Source of the DNA: JALZKA01 sp963721645
GTDB lineage: Bacteria > Actinomycetota > Thermoleophilia > Solirubrobacterales > 70-9
DNA: 64,000 nucleotides
NCBI GenBank assembly: GCA_963721645.1
Contig: CAVRJK010000002.1
Coordinates: 124,001 to 188,000 of the forward strand
Direction: 5' to 3'
The stretch's first letter is position 1. Each line of letters starts with the position of its first letter. The notes beneath the pieces were generated by a model, which worked only from the letters and a program-made list of their open reading frames with translations, was not told where the DNA came from and did not search any database. Positions 49,860-60,999 of the stretch are shown in pieces. The translations under genes and the position numbers were made by a program.

Positions 49860-50201
49860 ATGCCCGCCGACAAACTTTCGTGGGACGAGTTCGAGGCCGT
49901 CGACATGCGCGTCGGGAAAATTCTCGAGGTCCAGGACTTCCCGGAGGCTCGGCGCCCGGCCTGGAAGCTCCGGATCTATTTCGGCTCGGAGATCGGCGAG
50001 CGGCGCTCCTCGGCGCAGATCACCAACTACCAGCGCTCCGAACTCGAAGGCCGCCAAATCGTGGCCGTCGTCAACTTCCCGCCAAAGCAGATCGGGCCCT
50101 TCATGTCCGAATGCCTGGTTCTGGGCGCGATCAACGGCGATGGTGCGGTGATACTGCTCGAACCCGATTCCGGCGCCGAGCCCGGAGACCGCATCGCCTG
50201 A
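49860..50201 (+). CDS. csaA: CsaA-like tRNA-binding-domain protein
   Basis: A 113-residue OB-fold tRNA-binding domain protein of the CsaA type, a dimeric protein described as an export-related chaperone in Bacillus. LSWDEFEAVDMRVGKILEVQDFPEARRPAWKLRIYFG, AQITNYQRSELEGRQIVAVVNFPPKQIGPFMSECLVLGA (in pieces) are characteristic. ATG at 49860 is 20 bases after the palindromic repeat. Its actual role here is not shown. Confidence 0.9.
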   Translation: MPADKLSWDEFEAVDMRVGKILEVQDFPEARRPAWKLRIYFGSEIGERRSSAQITNYQRSELEGRQIVAVVNFPPKQIGPFMSECLVLGAINGDGAVILLEPDSGAEPGDRIA

Positions 50202-50218
50202 AGCGCCGGAGCTTCGGC

Positions 50219-50491
50219 TCAGCGCTTGGTCGGAGGTTTGTCGCCGACCTCGAGCGGGTGCGCGAGCTGGATGTGGCCGCGCGCGATTGCCATAAACGGC
50301 TTCAACTCCGGCTCGTGCCCCTGAGCGTCGACGCTCGAGATCTCAACGTTCACCAGGGGGATGAAATCGAGGTCACCCCTGTTGAGGAAGTCGGAGAGGC
50401 GCGAGCGGTAGCCCTCCTTGGGAAGCGTCAGATCGCCCACGATCCAGTGGCGGTTGGTCTCGAAGACCACGCGTTCGACGCGACTGTCCAT
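50219..50491 (-). CDS. Small conserved-looking protein, uncharacterised
   Basis: 90 residues: VERVVFETNRHWIVGDLTLPKEGYRSRLSDFLNRGDLDFIPLVNVEIS forms a beta-rich core, followed by ELKPFMAIARGHIQLAHPLE. It looks like a small Sm-like or OB-like barrel and reads as a genuine family, but no function is known to me. It ends 17 bases from the convergent CsaA-like gene. ATG at 50491. Confidence 0.7.
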   Translation of the reverse strand: MDSRVERVVFETNRHWIVGDLTLPKEGYRSRLSDFLNRGDLDFIPLVNVEISSVDAQGHEPELKPFMAIARGHIQLAHPLEVGDKPPTKR

Positions 50492-50546
50492 AGCCTTCTA
50501 TCGGGGTTTGGGCCGAGATCCTTGAGCCCCGGGGCCCGTGGGACCC

Positions 50547-51782
50547 CTACAGCGCGTCGGCCAGTTCGAGCGCGCGCGGAACGAACTCGGCGATCTTCTC
50601 TTTCGACGGCCAGCTGCCGGGGGTTTGGCCCTTGATATAGACGCACGCCTTCGTACCGTCGGTGGAGACCCCGTAGCTCCCGGACTGCGCCAACTCGAGT
50701 GCCCGGTCCGAAAGCCCCTCGCCGAAACCGGCGATCGTCACGTCTTCGGAGTCGAGCCAGGCGCTCGGGAGTTCACGACCTGTGTCGATCACGATCGCGA
50801 TGTAGTTCTTCTCCATGTCGACCAGGCTCGAGAACTTGAGCCAGGCCATCTCGCCTTGGCGGTCGGTGCCGGGCAGCGCGCCCGCAATGACGTCGGACGC
50901 CGTTCCCGGCATCGGTAGGCGGATGTGGTTGGCGTGAAACTCAGAGGCGTCCTTCGCCGACATGCCGTGGGCATCGGCGAACTCCTGAACACTCGTGTCC
51001 AATCCCTCGGCGAACTTCGTGATCATGCGAATCAGCCGGCCGCCCAGAGGTTGCTTGGCGCGGGCCTCGTGCGCAGCGGCCGAGTCTGGGCTGGTGCCGC
51101 CCCAGCTGACATCGGCCTCCTCGAGCACCTCGTCGCGGATCCGGCTGCCCGCGCGGCCTCCTGCGCCCGCCAGGAGGTCGAGATGCTCCGAGTCCACCTC
51201 GCCGTCAGCGCGGTGCTGGCCGCGGTACTGAGGGCACTCGCAGGTAAAGACTCCGTTGTCGAGGCGAAATCCGAAGTCGACCGGCGTGTTCGAGGCGAGC
51301 CAGTCGATGAATGACGGTGGAAACAGCTGGCGAAGCCAAGCGTGGTCCTGGCCTTTTGCAACCTCGACGATGTAGCGACGGTCGAGCTCCACGGACTCGA
51401 AGCCACCCACGTCCTCTCGGGGACGGCGGTCATTCGCCCAATAGAACAGCGCAGGCTCGAGCCCTTCCGCGCGGACCGAGAGCATCGGCAGGTACCCGAC
51501 CGATTCAGGGATGCGGCAGACCATGATCGTGTGCTGCATGGCAACGTTCATCCCGAACGTCTTGCCGTAGACCGCCTGATGGCGCAGCCGCCCGGGCACG
51601 CCTCCGGGGAGCTTGCCGGCAACGGACCAGCACGCGTGGCGGATCGGACCCTGCTGCTCGCGAGGCAGGGGCATTCCCGGCCAGATCAGCTCGGGCCTTA
51701 CGCTCAGGCCGCGCTCAGCCGCGTAGGCCTCGAGCTTTGCCTCGGTTCGCTCCAGTCCTTCGATCGCGGCGGAAGAGTCCAC
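50547..51782 (-). CDS. Uncharacterised 411-residue protein
   Basis: A cytoplasmic-looking protein with no signal or membrane segment. The first half (GKTFGMNVAMQHTIMVCRIPESVGYLPMLSVRAEG, RPREDVGGFESVELDRRYIVEVAKGQDHAWLRQLFPPSFIDWL) resembles DUF3137-like regions in style. A Cys pair FTCECPQYRG sits near 190. The second half repeats beta-strand patterns (GYVS-like YIAIVIDTGRELPSAWLDSEDVTIAGFG). No family is assigned. ATG at 51782. Confidence 0.7.
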   Translation of the reverse strand: MDSSAAIEGLERTEAKLEAYAAERGLSVRPELIWPGMPLPREQQGPIRHACWSVAGKLPGGVPGRLRHQAVYGKTFGMNVAMQHTIMVCRIPESVGYLPMLSVRAEGLEPALFYWANDRRPREDVGGFESVELDRRYIVEVAKGQDHAWLRQLFPPSFIDWLASNTPVDFGFRLDNGVFTCECPQYRGQHRADGEVDSEHLDLLAGAGGRAGSRIRDEVLEEADVSWGGTSPDSAAAHEARAKQPLGGRLIRMITKFAEGLDTSVQEFADAHGMSAKDASEFHANHIRLPMPGTASDVIAGALPGTDRQGEMAWLKFSSLVDMEKNYIAIVIDTGRELPSAWLDSEDVTIAGFGEGLSDRALELAQSGSYGVSTDGTKACVYIKGQTPGSWPSKEKIAEFVPRALELADAL

Positions 51783-51808
51783 GCCGCGGACACTAAACCC
51801 TTGGCGGC

Positions 51809-52015
51809 CTAGATCGGCGCTGGGTTGGGCGTGGGCGGGACCGGCCCCGGTGGCTCCATCGGCGGCTCGATCGGTGGCTCAGGGTCGGGCTGGGGCGGGA
51901 GCGGACTGGGATCGGGCCCAGGGCTTGGCGGTGACGGGTCAGGGGTGGTCGGGCCGCCGGGGCCGGGAGCCGGTGGCGCGGGGGTCTCGAGCGTTGGAGC
52001 GGTCGTCGCGTTCAT
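51809..52015 (-). CDS. Pro-rich low-complexity peptide (uncertain gene)
   Basis: 68 residues, almost half Pro, with PGPDPSP and EPPIEPPMEPP repeats and no fold. A clean ATG-to-stop frame fills the gap between two same-strand genes, and the DNA is strongly C-biased on this strand. It lacks a convincing ribosome site. It may be a cell-wall linker peptide or simply low-complexity DNA. Confidence 0.4.
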   Translation of the reverse strand: MNATTAPTLETPAPPAPGPGGPTTPDPSPPSPGPDPSPLPPQPDPEPPIEPPMEPPGPVPPTPNPAPI

Positions 52016-52043
52016 ATCCGGCGCTTACCCGCGACCCAGCGCT

Positions 52044-53102
52044 CTAACGCTTGATGGTCGAACCGATCCAGTCGTCCATCTTCTGCCATTCGGCGTAGAG
52101 CCACGCCGCGCGCTCAGCCTCGCCCGCAGGGATGTCCGCGGCCGCTACGCGCCAGAACTTGACGCCGATGACCGTCCCCACCAAGCGGCCCGCCCAGATG
52201 TCGGAGATGTACTGAAAGCCGTCGAAGCCGACGTGTCCGCAGAACACGACGTCGGTGTCCGGCATCTCGTTGACCAGGGCAAGCGGGCCACCGAGGCGAG
52301 GGGGCAGGACATGCTTCAGGCGATCCGCGAGCGCAGACACCTCGGGTTGGCGCTCGCGGACGATCTCCTGAGCGCGCGCGAGCTTGGCCGGCGTGAATCG
52401 CGTCCCCTCTGGATAGATAAGGATTCCCTCGCCGGCGCCGAGATCGTCGGTCAGCCCGAGCAGACGCTCAACCTCGCCCCCGGTGTCTCCGGATCCTCGG
52501 CGCACGAAGTTCGTGGGAACCCAACGCCCGCCGATGTCGATCGTGGGGATCATCTGTAGCTCCCGCTTGATCACGTAGCGAAGGCCCAGCCCGTGCGTTC
52601 GCGCCACCAGTGAATCGGGGAGCATGTTGTCGATGATCGACGCGTGGCGCATCATGATCGTCACCGGTCCGGGGCCTGCCTGCTCGAGTCCCTCGATCTC
52701 GAAGCGCAGCCCAAACAGGACTCGGATCCCGTCCAGATGGCCCCCGGCCCAGCTTGCTCTGAGGCGGTAGAGATGGACGCGGCGGCGGTGCGAGCCGATG
52801 CCGAAGGGGCCGCCGGTGAAAATCCAGATGCCAAGGATCGTGACGAGCGCTCGCATCTCGCCCAACAGGAACCACCACAAAAACGCGGTCAAGCGGACAC
52901 CGACCCAGGGCTTGCGCCGTTTCAGCCAGAGCACGAAGTCAACAACCGCAGCGCCCAGCAAGAGGAGCGGGAGCAAAACGGTGACCAAAACGAAAGCGAC
53001 CACCTCGAGCGTGATCCCTCGAACCCTCCGAATGATCCTGGAGCCCAGCGGCCCGTCGTCGCGGAACAGCGGCGAAGCGGCGCTTACATTGTCGATCTTC
53101 AC
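52044..53102 (-). CDS. PlsC-like 1-acylglycerol-3-phosphate acyltransferase
   Basis: A 352-residue membrane acyltransferase. Two or three hydrophobic segments occupy residues 28-105 (VVAFVLVTVLLPLLLLGAAVV). The catalytic HX4D motif is RHASIID near 155, and YPEGTR is the phosphate-binding motif near 235. It would add an acyl chain to a lysophospholipid or related acceptor. The long C-terminal part (FQYISDIWAGRLVGTVIGVKFWRV) is typical of the larger acyltransferase group. GTG at 53102. Confidence 0.87.
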   Translation of the reverse strand: MKIDNVSAASPLFRDDGPLGSRIIRRVRGITLEVVAFVLVTVLLPLLLLGAAVVDFVLWLKRRKPWVGVRLTAFLWWFLLGEMRALVTILGIWIFTGGPFGIGSHRRRVHLYRLRASWAGGHLDGIRVLFGLRFEIEGLEQAGPGPVTIMMRHASIIDNMLPDSLVARTHGLGLRYVIKRELQMIPTIDIGGRWVPTNFVRRGSGDTGGEVERLLGLTDDLGAGEGILIYPEGTRFTPAKLARAQEIVRERQPEVSALADRLKHVLPPRLGGPLALVNEMPDTDVVFCGHVGFDGFQYISDIWAGRLVGTVIGVKFWRVAAADIPAGEAERAAWLYAEWQKMDDWIGSTIKR

Positions 53103-53210
53103 CGCGCGAACTTACCTGCGGACTCCCCATCTGGGTCATCGGGGTTCTTGACGGTCCGCCTCGGCCCCCATTAGGCTGCGGCCGTCCGTCCAACCAAAGA
53201 GGGAGTCCAG

Positions 53211-53693
53211 ATGAAGCACAGGGGGAACCGCAGACTTGCGGGAATAGCTATCGCCGGGGCGCTCGCGTTCGGAGTCGCCGCGTGCGGAGATGACGACGAC
53301 GAGAGCTCAGACAGCGGCGAGTCCACGACTGAGGAAGCGGTGAGCGCCGAGGAGGTCACGGTCACGGCGACCGAGTACGAGTTCGACCTCTCGGCCACGC
53401 CCACGACCGAGACCGCAGAGCTCACCTTCGACAATCAGGGCGAGGAATTCCACGTGATGGTGTTCGCGCTCCTGAGCGAAGGGGTGACCGTCGAAGAAGC
53501 GATCGCGGCGCAAGGCGAAAAGGGAACGGCAACGCTGGTCGCAGAGGCCGAAGCCGCCCCCGGCGAATCGACCACCGTCAAGGTCAAGGAGCCGGTCGAG
53601 CCCGGAGGCCCCTACGTCCTGCTTTGCCCGATCGAGGGTAAGGATGGCCCCCACTACGAGCTCGGTCAGCTCGAGGAATTCGACATCGAGTAA
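53211..53693 (+). CDS. Cupredoxin-like lipoprotein
   Basis: A 160-residue lipoprotein. LAGIAIAGALAFGVAAC ends in lipobox VAAC, followed by a long Asp/Glu/Ser linker. The outer domain EEVTVTATEYEFDLSATPTTETAELTFDNQGEEFHVMVFAL and GGPYVLLCPIEGKDGPHYELG is cupredoxin-like: one His in EFHVM, then Cys and His in LLCPIEGKDGPH. These could form a copper site, without a clear axial Met. The role is unknown. Confidence 0.8.
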   Translation: MKHRGNRRLAGIAIAGALAFGVAACGDDDDESSDSGESTTEEAVSAEEVTVTATEYEFDLSATPTTETAELTFDNQGEEFHVMVFALLSEGVTVEEAIAAQGEKGTATLVAEAEAAPGESTTVKVKEPVEPGGPYVLLCPIEGKDGPHYELGQLEEFDIE

Positions 53694-53705
53694 CCGACGC
53701 GTCCA

Positions 53706-53733
53706 GCCGCCGGCTCCAGCGAGGGCCGGCGGC
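53706..53733. terminator. GC hairpin between convergent genes
   Basis: GCCGCCGGC (53706-53714) pairs with GCCGGCGGC (53725-53733) across a 10-base loop. It lies between convergent stops at 53693 and 53739. It lacks a T-run and probably acts in both directions. Confidence 0.6.
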
Positions 53734-53738
53734 GGGCG

Positions 53739-55136
53739 CTAGATGCGTTGACCTTGTTCGTGGTTGCCGTCGGCGCCGATCGCGAACACGAAGAGGTCGT
53801 TCACGTTGCTCCCCGTCGGCCCGGTCACGATCTGATCCTCCAGGGCGCCCAGCGCTTCGCCCGAGCGATGTTCGGCGACCGCCGCCTCGAGGTCGATGCC
53901 TGCCTCCCGTGCACGGCTCAGGGTCAGCCCGTCGACGATGGCCCCCGCAGCTTCCGTTCCGCCGTCGGAGCCGTCCGTGTCGAGGAAGCACGCTGACACG
54001 GGACTCGCGTTCCCGAGGACAAGAGCAGCGGCCGCAGCGGCCTCCTGGTTGGGACCCCCGTCGCCGAACCTTCCCCCAGAACCGTCCGCTGCGAGAGTGA
54101 CCGTCGACTCGCCGCCGCACCCCACGAGTACGCAGGGAGGCGCGACTGGAGAGCCGGTTCGCAAGCACTCGGTGGCCAGGCTCGCCAGATGCCGGCCGAC
54201 CGAGCTTGCGCTTCCCTGCAGGTCGGTCGAGACGATGTGAGCGCAACAGCCGATTGAGCTCGCCCTGGCTTCCATCGCGTCGCACACCCCCGCGCCATTC
54301 ACAAGCATCACGGCCTCCGGCCCGTCCGAGAGTTGCGGCGCTCGCGCTTCGTCCCTGGCCAGATGCTCGCGGATGCTCGGCGGCAGGAGATCCCAGAGTC
54401 CCCGGTCGTGAAGTACGCCGAGTGCGTCTGAGACGGAGGTTGTGTCCTGAACGCTCGGATCGGAAGCGACGTCGAGGACATCGCCCGCGACATCGGAGAC
54501 GACGAGGCTCACCAAGCGCGCGGGCGCCACGCGAGCGGCGAGCCGGCCGCCCTTGAACGCGGAGACGTGCTTGCGCACGGTGTTGATCTCGTCGATCGGC
54601 GCTCCGGAGCCCAGGAGGAGCTCGTGTAGCCGCACCTTCTCCTGCTGGGTCACCCCGGCAGGCGCAAGGCTTGTGAGTGCCGAGCTGCCGCCCGTGAAGG
54701 CAGCGATCACCAGGTCGCTCGAGCTCAGGCCGTCAACGAGCCCCAGAATGCGACGGGCGGCGGCTTCCGAGCGCGGAGTGGGCAGCGGATGGTCGGCTTC
54801 AACCGCCTCGACACGCCGTAGTGCGACCCCGTCGTCCAGGTCACGCACCGCGACAACGCCGCCGTCGAGGCGATCGCCGAGTATCTCCTCGAGCGTTTGC
54901 GCGATCGCGAGAGTCGCTTTGCCCGAGCCGACCAGAATCAGTTGCGCTTTCGACTCGAGCGCGTATTGACGGCCTGCGATGGCGACACCGGTTGAGGTCG
55001 CCGTGACTGCGTTCGCCGTCGCCTGGCGGACGTCACACGCTTCGAGTCCGGCCGAGGCAACCTGCAGGGCGATGGAGCGCAAGCTCGACATCCCACGCGC
55101 CTGAAGCTCAGACGAGTTCTGAATGCGCCGGTCCAT
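53739..55136 (-). CDS. Glycerate 2-kinase (MOFRL family)
   Basis: A 465-residue kinase phosphorylating glycerate at C2. VGSGKATLAIAQTLEEILGDRLDGGVV and VEADHPLPTPRSEAAARRIL are N-domain signatures; AAFTGGSSALTSLAPAGVT, INTVRKHVSAFKGGRLA and the C-terminal MOFRL part GCGGESTVTL, GGPNQEAAAAAAL and DTDGSDGGTEAAGAIVDG are all present. The expected LSGGGSAL motif is altered to FTGGSSAL, which may affect nucleotide binding. ATG at 55136. Confidence 0.88.
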   Translation of the reverse strand: MDRRIQNSSELQARGMSSLRSIALQVASAGLEACDVRQATANAVTATSTGVAIAGRQYALESKAQLILVGSGKATLAIAQTLEEILGDRLDGGVVAVRDLDDGVALRRVEAVEADHPLPTPRSEAAARRILGLVDGLSSSDLVIAAFTGGSSALTSLAPAGVTQQEKVRLHELLLGSGAPIDEINTVRKHVSAFKGGRLAARVAPARLVSLVVSDVAGDVLDVASDPSVQDTTSVSDALGVLHDRGLWDLLPPSIREHLARDEARAPQLSDGPEAVMLVNGAGVCDAMEARASSIGCCAHIVSTDLQGSASSVGRHLASLATECLRTGSPVAPPCVLVGCGGESTVTLAADGSGGRFGDGGPNQEAAAAAALVLGNASPVSACFLDTDGSDGGTEAAGAIVDGLTLSRAREAGIDLEAAVAEHRSGEALGALEDQIVTGPTGSNVNDLFVFAIGADGNHEQGQRI

Positions 55137-55189
55137 GCACTGGCAAGATATGGATCAGCAGATCATCCGTCGAGCGGACCGAGGACTGA

Positions 55190-55270
55190 ATGGCCGACAT
55201 CTCACGTGACCGGATTGCCGAGTTGATGACGCGAGAGGAAGGACGTTTTACCGACGCTCACGCCAGGCCT
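55190..55270 (+). pseudogene. Truncated gene start (class III aminotransferase-like)
   Basis: A plus-strand ATG with a good ribosome site (GAGG, 7 bases upstream) opens MADISRDRIAELMTREEGRF followed by TDAHARP. This resembles the first 30 residues of class III aminotransferases (typically IAELxxREeaRFxxxHPRS). The similarity ends where the convergent permease gene begins, and the frame then runs through its antisense. A deletion has probably left only the gene start. The match is short, so confidence is limited. Confidence 0.42.
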
Positions 55271-56423
55271 AGCCGACGGGTTCTGCGAAGAGCGCGATCA
55301 GAGCCATCAAGAGCGCCAGGGCCGCGAACCCGGCCCGCGCGGAAACCGAGCGGGCAGTCCGCATAGCCACGATGCACTGGAGGCTGTAATAGGCGGCGAA
55401 CGCGCGCGAGGCGATCGCGATGATCGTGAAGGTTGGAATCGTCAGGATCATTGCTATCGCAGCGATCCCGCTCAGAACGTAGGCGCGGCTCCCGCGAAGC
55501 GACTCTGGAAACTGTCTGTGGAGGTTCTCACGCGCCGCCACCGTGTCGGCGGTCGCAGCGCTGAACTGGCTCAGAGTCGCCGAGATCACCAGAGGAATCA
55601 CGAGTAATGGGGCTACGCGTTCCGTGATGTCGATCAGAGTCGTGTCGGCCCCATCGGGCGTGCCGAGGCCCATGAGCGGCGTGGCGACCAAGACGAAGCC
55701 GACGTAGATGGATGCCGCGACGGCTTGCGCGAGCCGGGAGGCCCAGACCCGAGTTTCTGCATCGAACTCGTCGCCGAGGAAGCGAACGGTCTCGAAACCC
55801 TGGACGGTGATGACGATCCCTCCGAGAGTCAGCAGGATCGCGGTGACGCTGGAATCTGGGATCGGCGGCGTCGAGAGACCTTCGCCGAGGAGCTGTCCGC
55901 CGCTTTCAACGAGATAAGCGGCGCCGAGGACGGTCGTCAAAACCAGGACCGCGCCAAGGGCGAACCGCTCCATCAGGTCCAGACCGCTGAAGCCGCGAGT
56001 TATGCCGACGAGGACGATGAGCGCCGTCGCTCCAGCTGCGATGACGCTGATCGTCGCGTCGGCGCCCGGGGCGACGGAGTCGACGATGTACTCGGCCATG
56101 ATCCGCAGGTACAGCGCGACCGAGATCACATAAGCGATCGCGATTACGATGTCACTCAGGTCTTCGAGCCGCCGGTTGAACCCGTCGAGATCGTCAGTCT
56201 GAGCCAATGGCTCGACCACCCTGATGTTGTGGCGGATTGCCGTGCCCACCATCCACGCGACGGCGGAAACACCGATCGCGCCAAGGACGGCGAGGCCGCC
56301 CAGGGTGCGTTCCAAGACGGGAACGATGATCAGAAATCCGCTGCCGAAGATCGAAGCGAGAGGTGTGACCGCGCAGCGCGCGACCGGCTGAAATCCCGGG
56401 AGCGAGGACAAGCGCAGCCTCAT
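55269..56423 (-). CDS. APC-superfamily-like membrane permease
   Basis: A 384-residue protein with about 10-11 membrane helices. FQPVARCAVTPLASIFGSGFLIIVPVL is a first-helix region with the small-residue break expected of APC-fold permeases. Other segments include ALIVLVGITRGFSGLDLMERFALGAVLVLTTVLGAAYLV and ILLTLGGIVITVQGFETVRFLGDEFDAE. It is shorter than usual amino-acid permeases (about 450). The substrate is unknown. ATG at 56423, 21 bases after the EttA stop on the same strand. Confidence 0.75.
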   Translation of the reverse strand: MRLRLSSLPGFQPVARCAVTPLASIFGSGFLIIVPVLERTLGGLAVLGAIGVSAVAWMVGTAIRHNIRVVEPLAQTDDLDGFNRRLEDLSDIVIAIAYVISVALYLRIMAEYIVDSVAPGADATISVIAAGATALIVLVGITRGFSGLDLMERFALGAVLVLTTVLGAAYLVESGGQLLGEGLSTPPIPDSSVTAILLTLGGIVITVQGFETVRFLGDEFDAETRVWASRLAQAVAASIYVGFVLVATPLMGLGTPDGADTTLIDITERVAPLLVIPLVISATLSQFSAATADTVAARENLHRQFPESLRGSRAYVLSGIAAIAMILTIPTFTIIAIASRAFAAYYSLQCIVAMRTARSVSARAGFAALALLMALIALFAEPVG

Positions 56424-56444
56424 CTCGTCGAGCGAGGGCTCCGT

Positions 56445-58100
56445 CTACTTAGGCGCGAGGCGCTTGTAAGTGATGCGGTGGGGGCGATCGGCTGCCGCGC
56501 CCAGACGGGCTCGGCGGTTCTCCTCGTAGGCCTCGAGGTTGCCTTCGAACCAGGTCGCTTCAGAGTCGCCCTCGAAGGCGAGGATGTGCGTCGCGACGCG
56601 GTCGAGGAACCAGCGGTCGTGGGAGACGACCACTGCACACCCGGCGAATGCAAGGAGCGCCTCCTCGAGCGCGCGCAGGGTGTCCACGTCGAGGTCGTTG
56701 GTCGGCTCGTCGAGAAGCAGGAGGTTGCCGCCCGAGCGAAGGAGCTTGGCCAGATGGACACGGTTCCGCTCGCCGCCGGAGAGCGCCCCGACCTTCCGTT
56801 GCTGGTCCGATCCCTTGAAGTTGAAGCCGGAGGTGTATGCACGCGAGTTCATCTCCTCGGAGCCGACCTTGATCTGGTCGTAGCCCTCGGAGATCTCCTC
56901 CCAGACCGATTTCTCGGCGTCCAGCGAGTCGCGGGACTGATCGACGTATGCGAGCTGCACCGTCTCGCCGAGGCGAAGGGCGCCCGAGTCCGGCTCCTCG
57001 TCGCCGACGATCATGCGCAGAAGCGTGGTCTTGCCGGCGCCGTTCGGGCCGATGATGCCGACGATCCCGGCGGGTGGCAACTCGAAGGAGAGGTCCTCGA
57101 TCAGAAGCTTTTCGCCGTAGCCCTTGGTCAGGCCATCGGCCTCCACGACGACGCCGCCCAGGCGCGGGCCTGCCGGAATGCGGATCTGGACGTTCTCGAG
57201 CTTCACCTGCTTGTCCTCGGCCAGAAGCTCCTCGTAGCGCGCCAGGCGCGCCTTCGACTTCTTGCGCCGGCCCTTGGGGTTCTCGCGCACCCACTCGAGC
57301 TCCGCGGCAATCGTCTTGGCGCGCGCGGAGTCCACTCGATCCTCGTGCTGCAGACGCTCCTGTTTTTGCTCCAACCAGCTCGAGTAGTTGCCCTTGAAGG
57401 GGATGCCGCGGCCGCGGTCGAGCTCCAGGATCCAACCGGCGACGTTGTCCAGGAAGTAGCGATCGTGGGTCACGGCGACGATGGTGCCCTCGTACTCGTC
57501 GAGGTGGCGCTCGAGCCAGGCGACTGACTCGGCGTCCAGGTGGTTGGTCGGCTCGTCCAAGAGCAGGAGGTCCGGTGCCTGAAGGAGCAGGCGGCAAAGG
57601 GCGACGCGGCGGCGCTCACCGCCCGAGAGCTTGGTCACGTCGGCGTCGCCCGGCGGCACGCGAAGTGCGTCCATCGCGGTCTCGACGACGGTGTCGAGAT
57701 TCCAAGCATCGGCTGCTTCGATCTCCTCGGACAGGCGAGCGAACTCGTCGGCCGTCTCGTCGGAGTAGTTGGCGGCGACCTCGTTGTAGCGGTCGAGAAG
57801 GTCGCGCGTGGCACGGACGCCGTCCTCGACGTTTCCTCGTACGTCCTTCGACTCGTCCAACTCAGGCTCTTGGGAGAGCATTCCGACGGTGGCCGACTTG
57901 TGGAGCTGGGCTTCGCCGCGGTACTCCGTGTCCTGCCCGGCCATGATGCGAAGGAGCGTCGACTTACCGGCGCCGTTGGGCCCGAGCACGCCGATCTTCG
58001 CGCCGGGGAAGAAGCTGAGGGAGATGTCCTCGATCACCTTCTTGTCCGGCGGATGGGTCCGCGAGACCTTGTACATGGAGTAGATGTATTCGTCAGCCAT
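56445..58100 (-). CDS. ettA: Energy-dependent translational throttle protein EttA
   Basis: A 551-residue ABC-F ATPase that binds the ribosomal E site and gates elongation by energy state. MADEYIYSMYKVSRTHPPDKKVIEDI is the characteristic EttA start. Two ATPase domains follow, each with GPNGAGKS/T, LSGGERRR or LSGGERNR, and LLLLDEPTNHLD or LLLLDEPTNDLD. The linker with FKGNYSSWLEQKQERL and NPKGRRKKSKARLARYEEL is the P-site tRNA interaction motif. ATG at 58100 gives the usual length. Confidence 0.96.
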   Translation of the reverse strand: MADEYIYSMYKVSRTHPPDKKVIEDISLSFFPGAKIGVLGPNGAGKSTLLRIMAGQDTEYRGEAQLHKSATVGMLSQEPELDESKDVRGNVEDGVRATRDLLDRYNEVAANYSDETADEFARLSEEIEAADAWNLDTVVETAMDALRVPPGDADVTKLSGGERRRVALCRLLLQAPDLLLLDEPTNHLDAESVAWLERHLDEYEGTIVAVTHDRYFLDNVAGWILELDRGRGIPFKGNYSSWLEQKQERLQHEDRVDSARAKTIAAELEWVRENPKGRRKKSKARLARYEELLAEDKQVKLENVQIRIPAGPRLGGVVVEADGLTKGYGEKLLIEDLSFELPPAGIVGIIGPNGAGKTTLLRMIVGDEEPDSGALRLGETVQLAYVDQSRDSLDAEKSVWEEISEGYDQIKVGSEEMNSRAYTSGFNFKGSDQQRKVGALSGGERNRVHLAKLLRSGGNLLLLDEPTNDLDVDTLRALEEALLAFAGCAVVVSHDRWFLDRVATHILAFEGDSEATWFEGNLEAYEENRRARLGAAADRPHRITYKRLAPK

Positions 58101-58149
58101 GAGGCGGCTGAGGGTAGCCACGCCAAGGGCGGGTTAGGATGCGCTCTTC

Positions 58150-58637
58150 ATGGATTCCAGGATCAAGACACTCATCGGCGCAGTCGCGCTTTTTGCGGTC
58201 ATCATCGTGGTGGTTCTGATCGGCCAGAGCGGAGGCGAGGACGAGTCTGCCGATCCGGCGACCGCCGAGCGCCAGGACAAGCCCGAGGTCGAGATCCCCG
58301 AAGGCGGTCCGCCGAACGAGCTTGTGATCGAAGACCTTGAAGAGGGCGAAGGGGACGAAGCCGCAGCAGGCGACATGCTGAGCGTCGACTACGTAGGAGT
58401 GCTTTATGACGGCGGCGACGAGTTCGACGCCTCGTTCGGAGGTCCCGCACCTTTCGAGTTCGTGCTCGGCCAGGGCTCAGTCATCCCCGGCTGGGATGAA
58501 GGGCTCGAGGGCATGAAGGTCGGTGGCCGTCGCCAACTGGTGATCCCGCCCGAGCAGGCTTACGGCCCGCAGGGCCAGCCACCGGATATCCCGCCGGACT
58601 CGACGCTCGTCTTCGTGATCGACTTGCTCGCGATCAA

Positions 58638-58641
<4 letters not shown>
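58150..58641 (+). CDS. FKBP-type peptidyl-prolyl isomerase, membrane-anchored
   Basis: A 163-residue isomerase. Residues 6-25 (KTLIGAVALFAVIIVVVLIG) anchor it; an acidic linker follows; then the FKBP domain: GDMLSVDYVGVLYDGGDEFDASF, FEFVLGQGSVIPGWDEGLEGMKVGGRRQLVIPPEQAYG, and PPDSTLVFVIDLLAIN. Active-site positions (Tyr, Asp, Phe, Val-Ile-Pro-Gly-Trp) are kept. It should help fold exported proteins outside the membrane. ATG at 58150. The stop overlaps the next gene's CTG. Confidence 0.93.
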
Positions 58642-60992
<2,351 letters not shown>

Positions 60993-60999
60993 AGCGCCG

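Noticed and set aside
55725..57527. 600-codon plus-strand open frame
   Set aside because: Antisense of the APC-like permease and EttA, both clearly coding on the minus strand.
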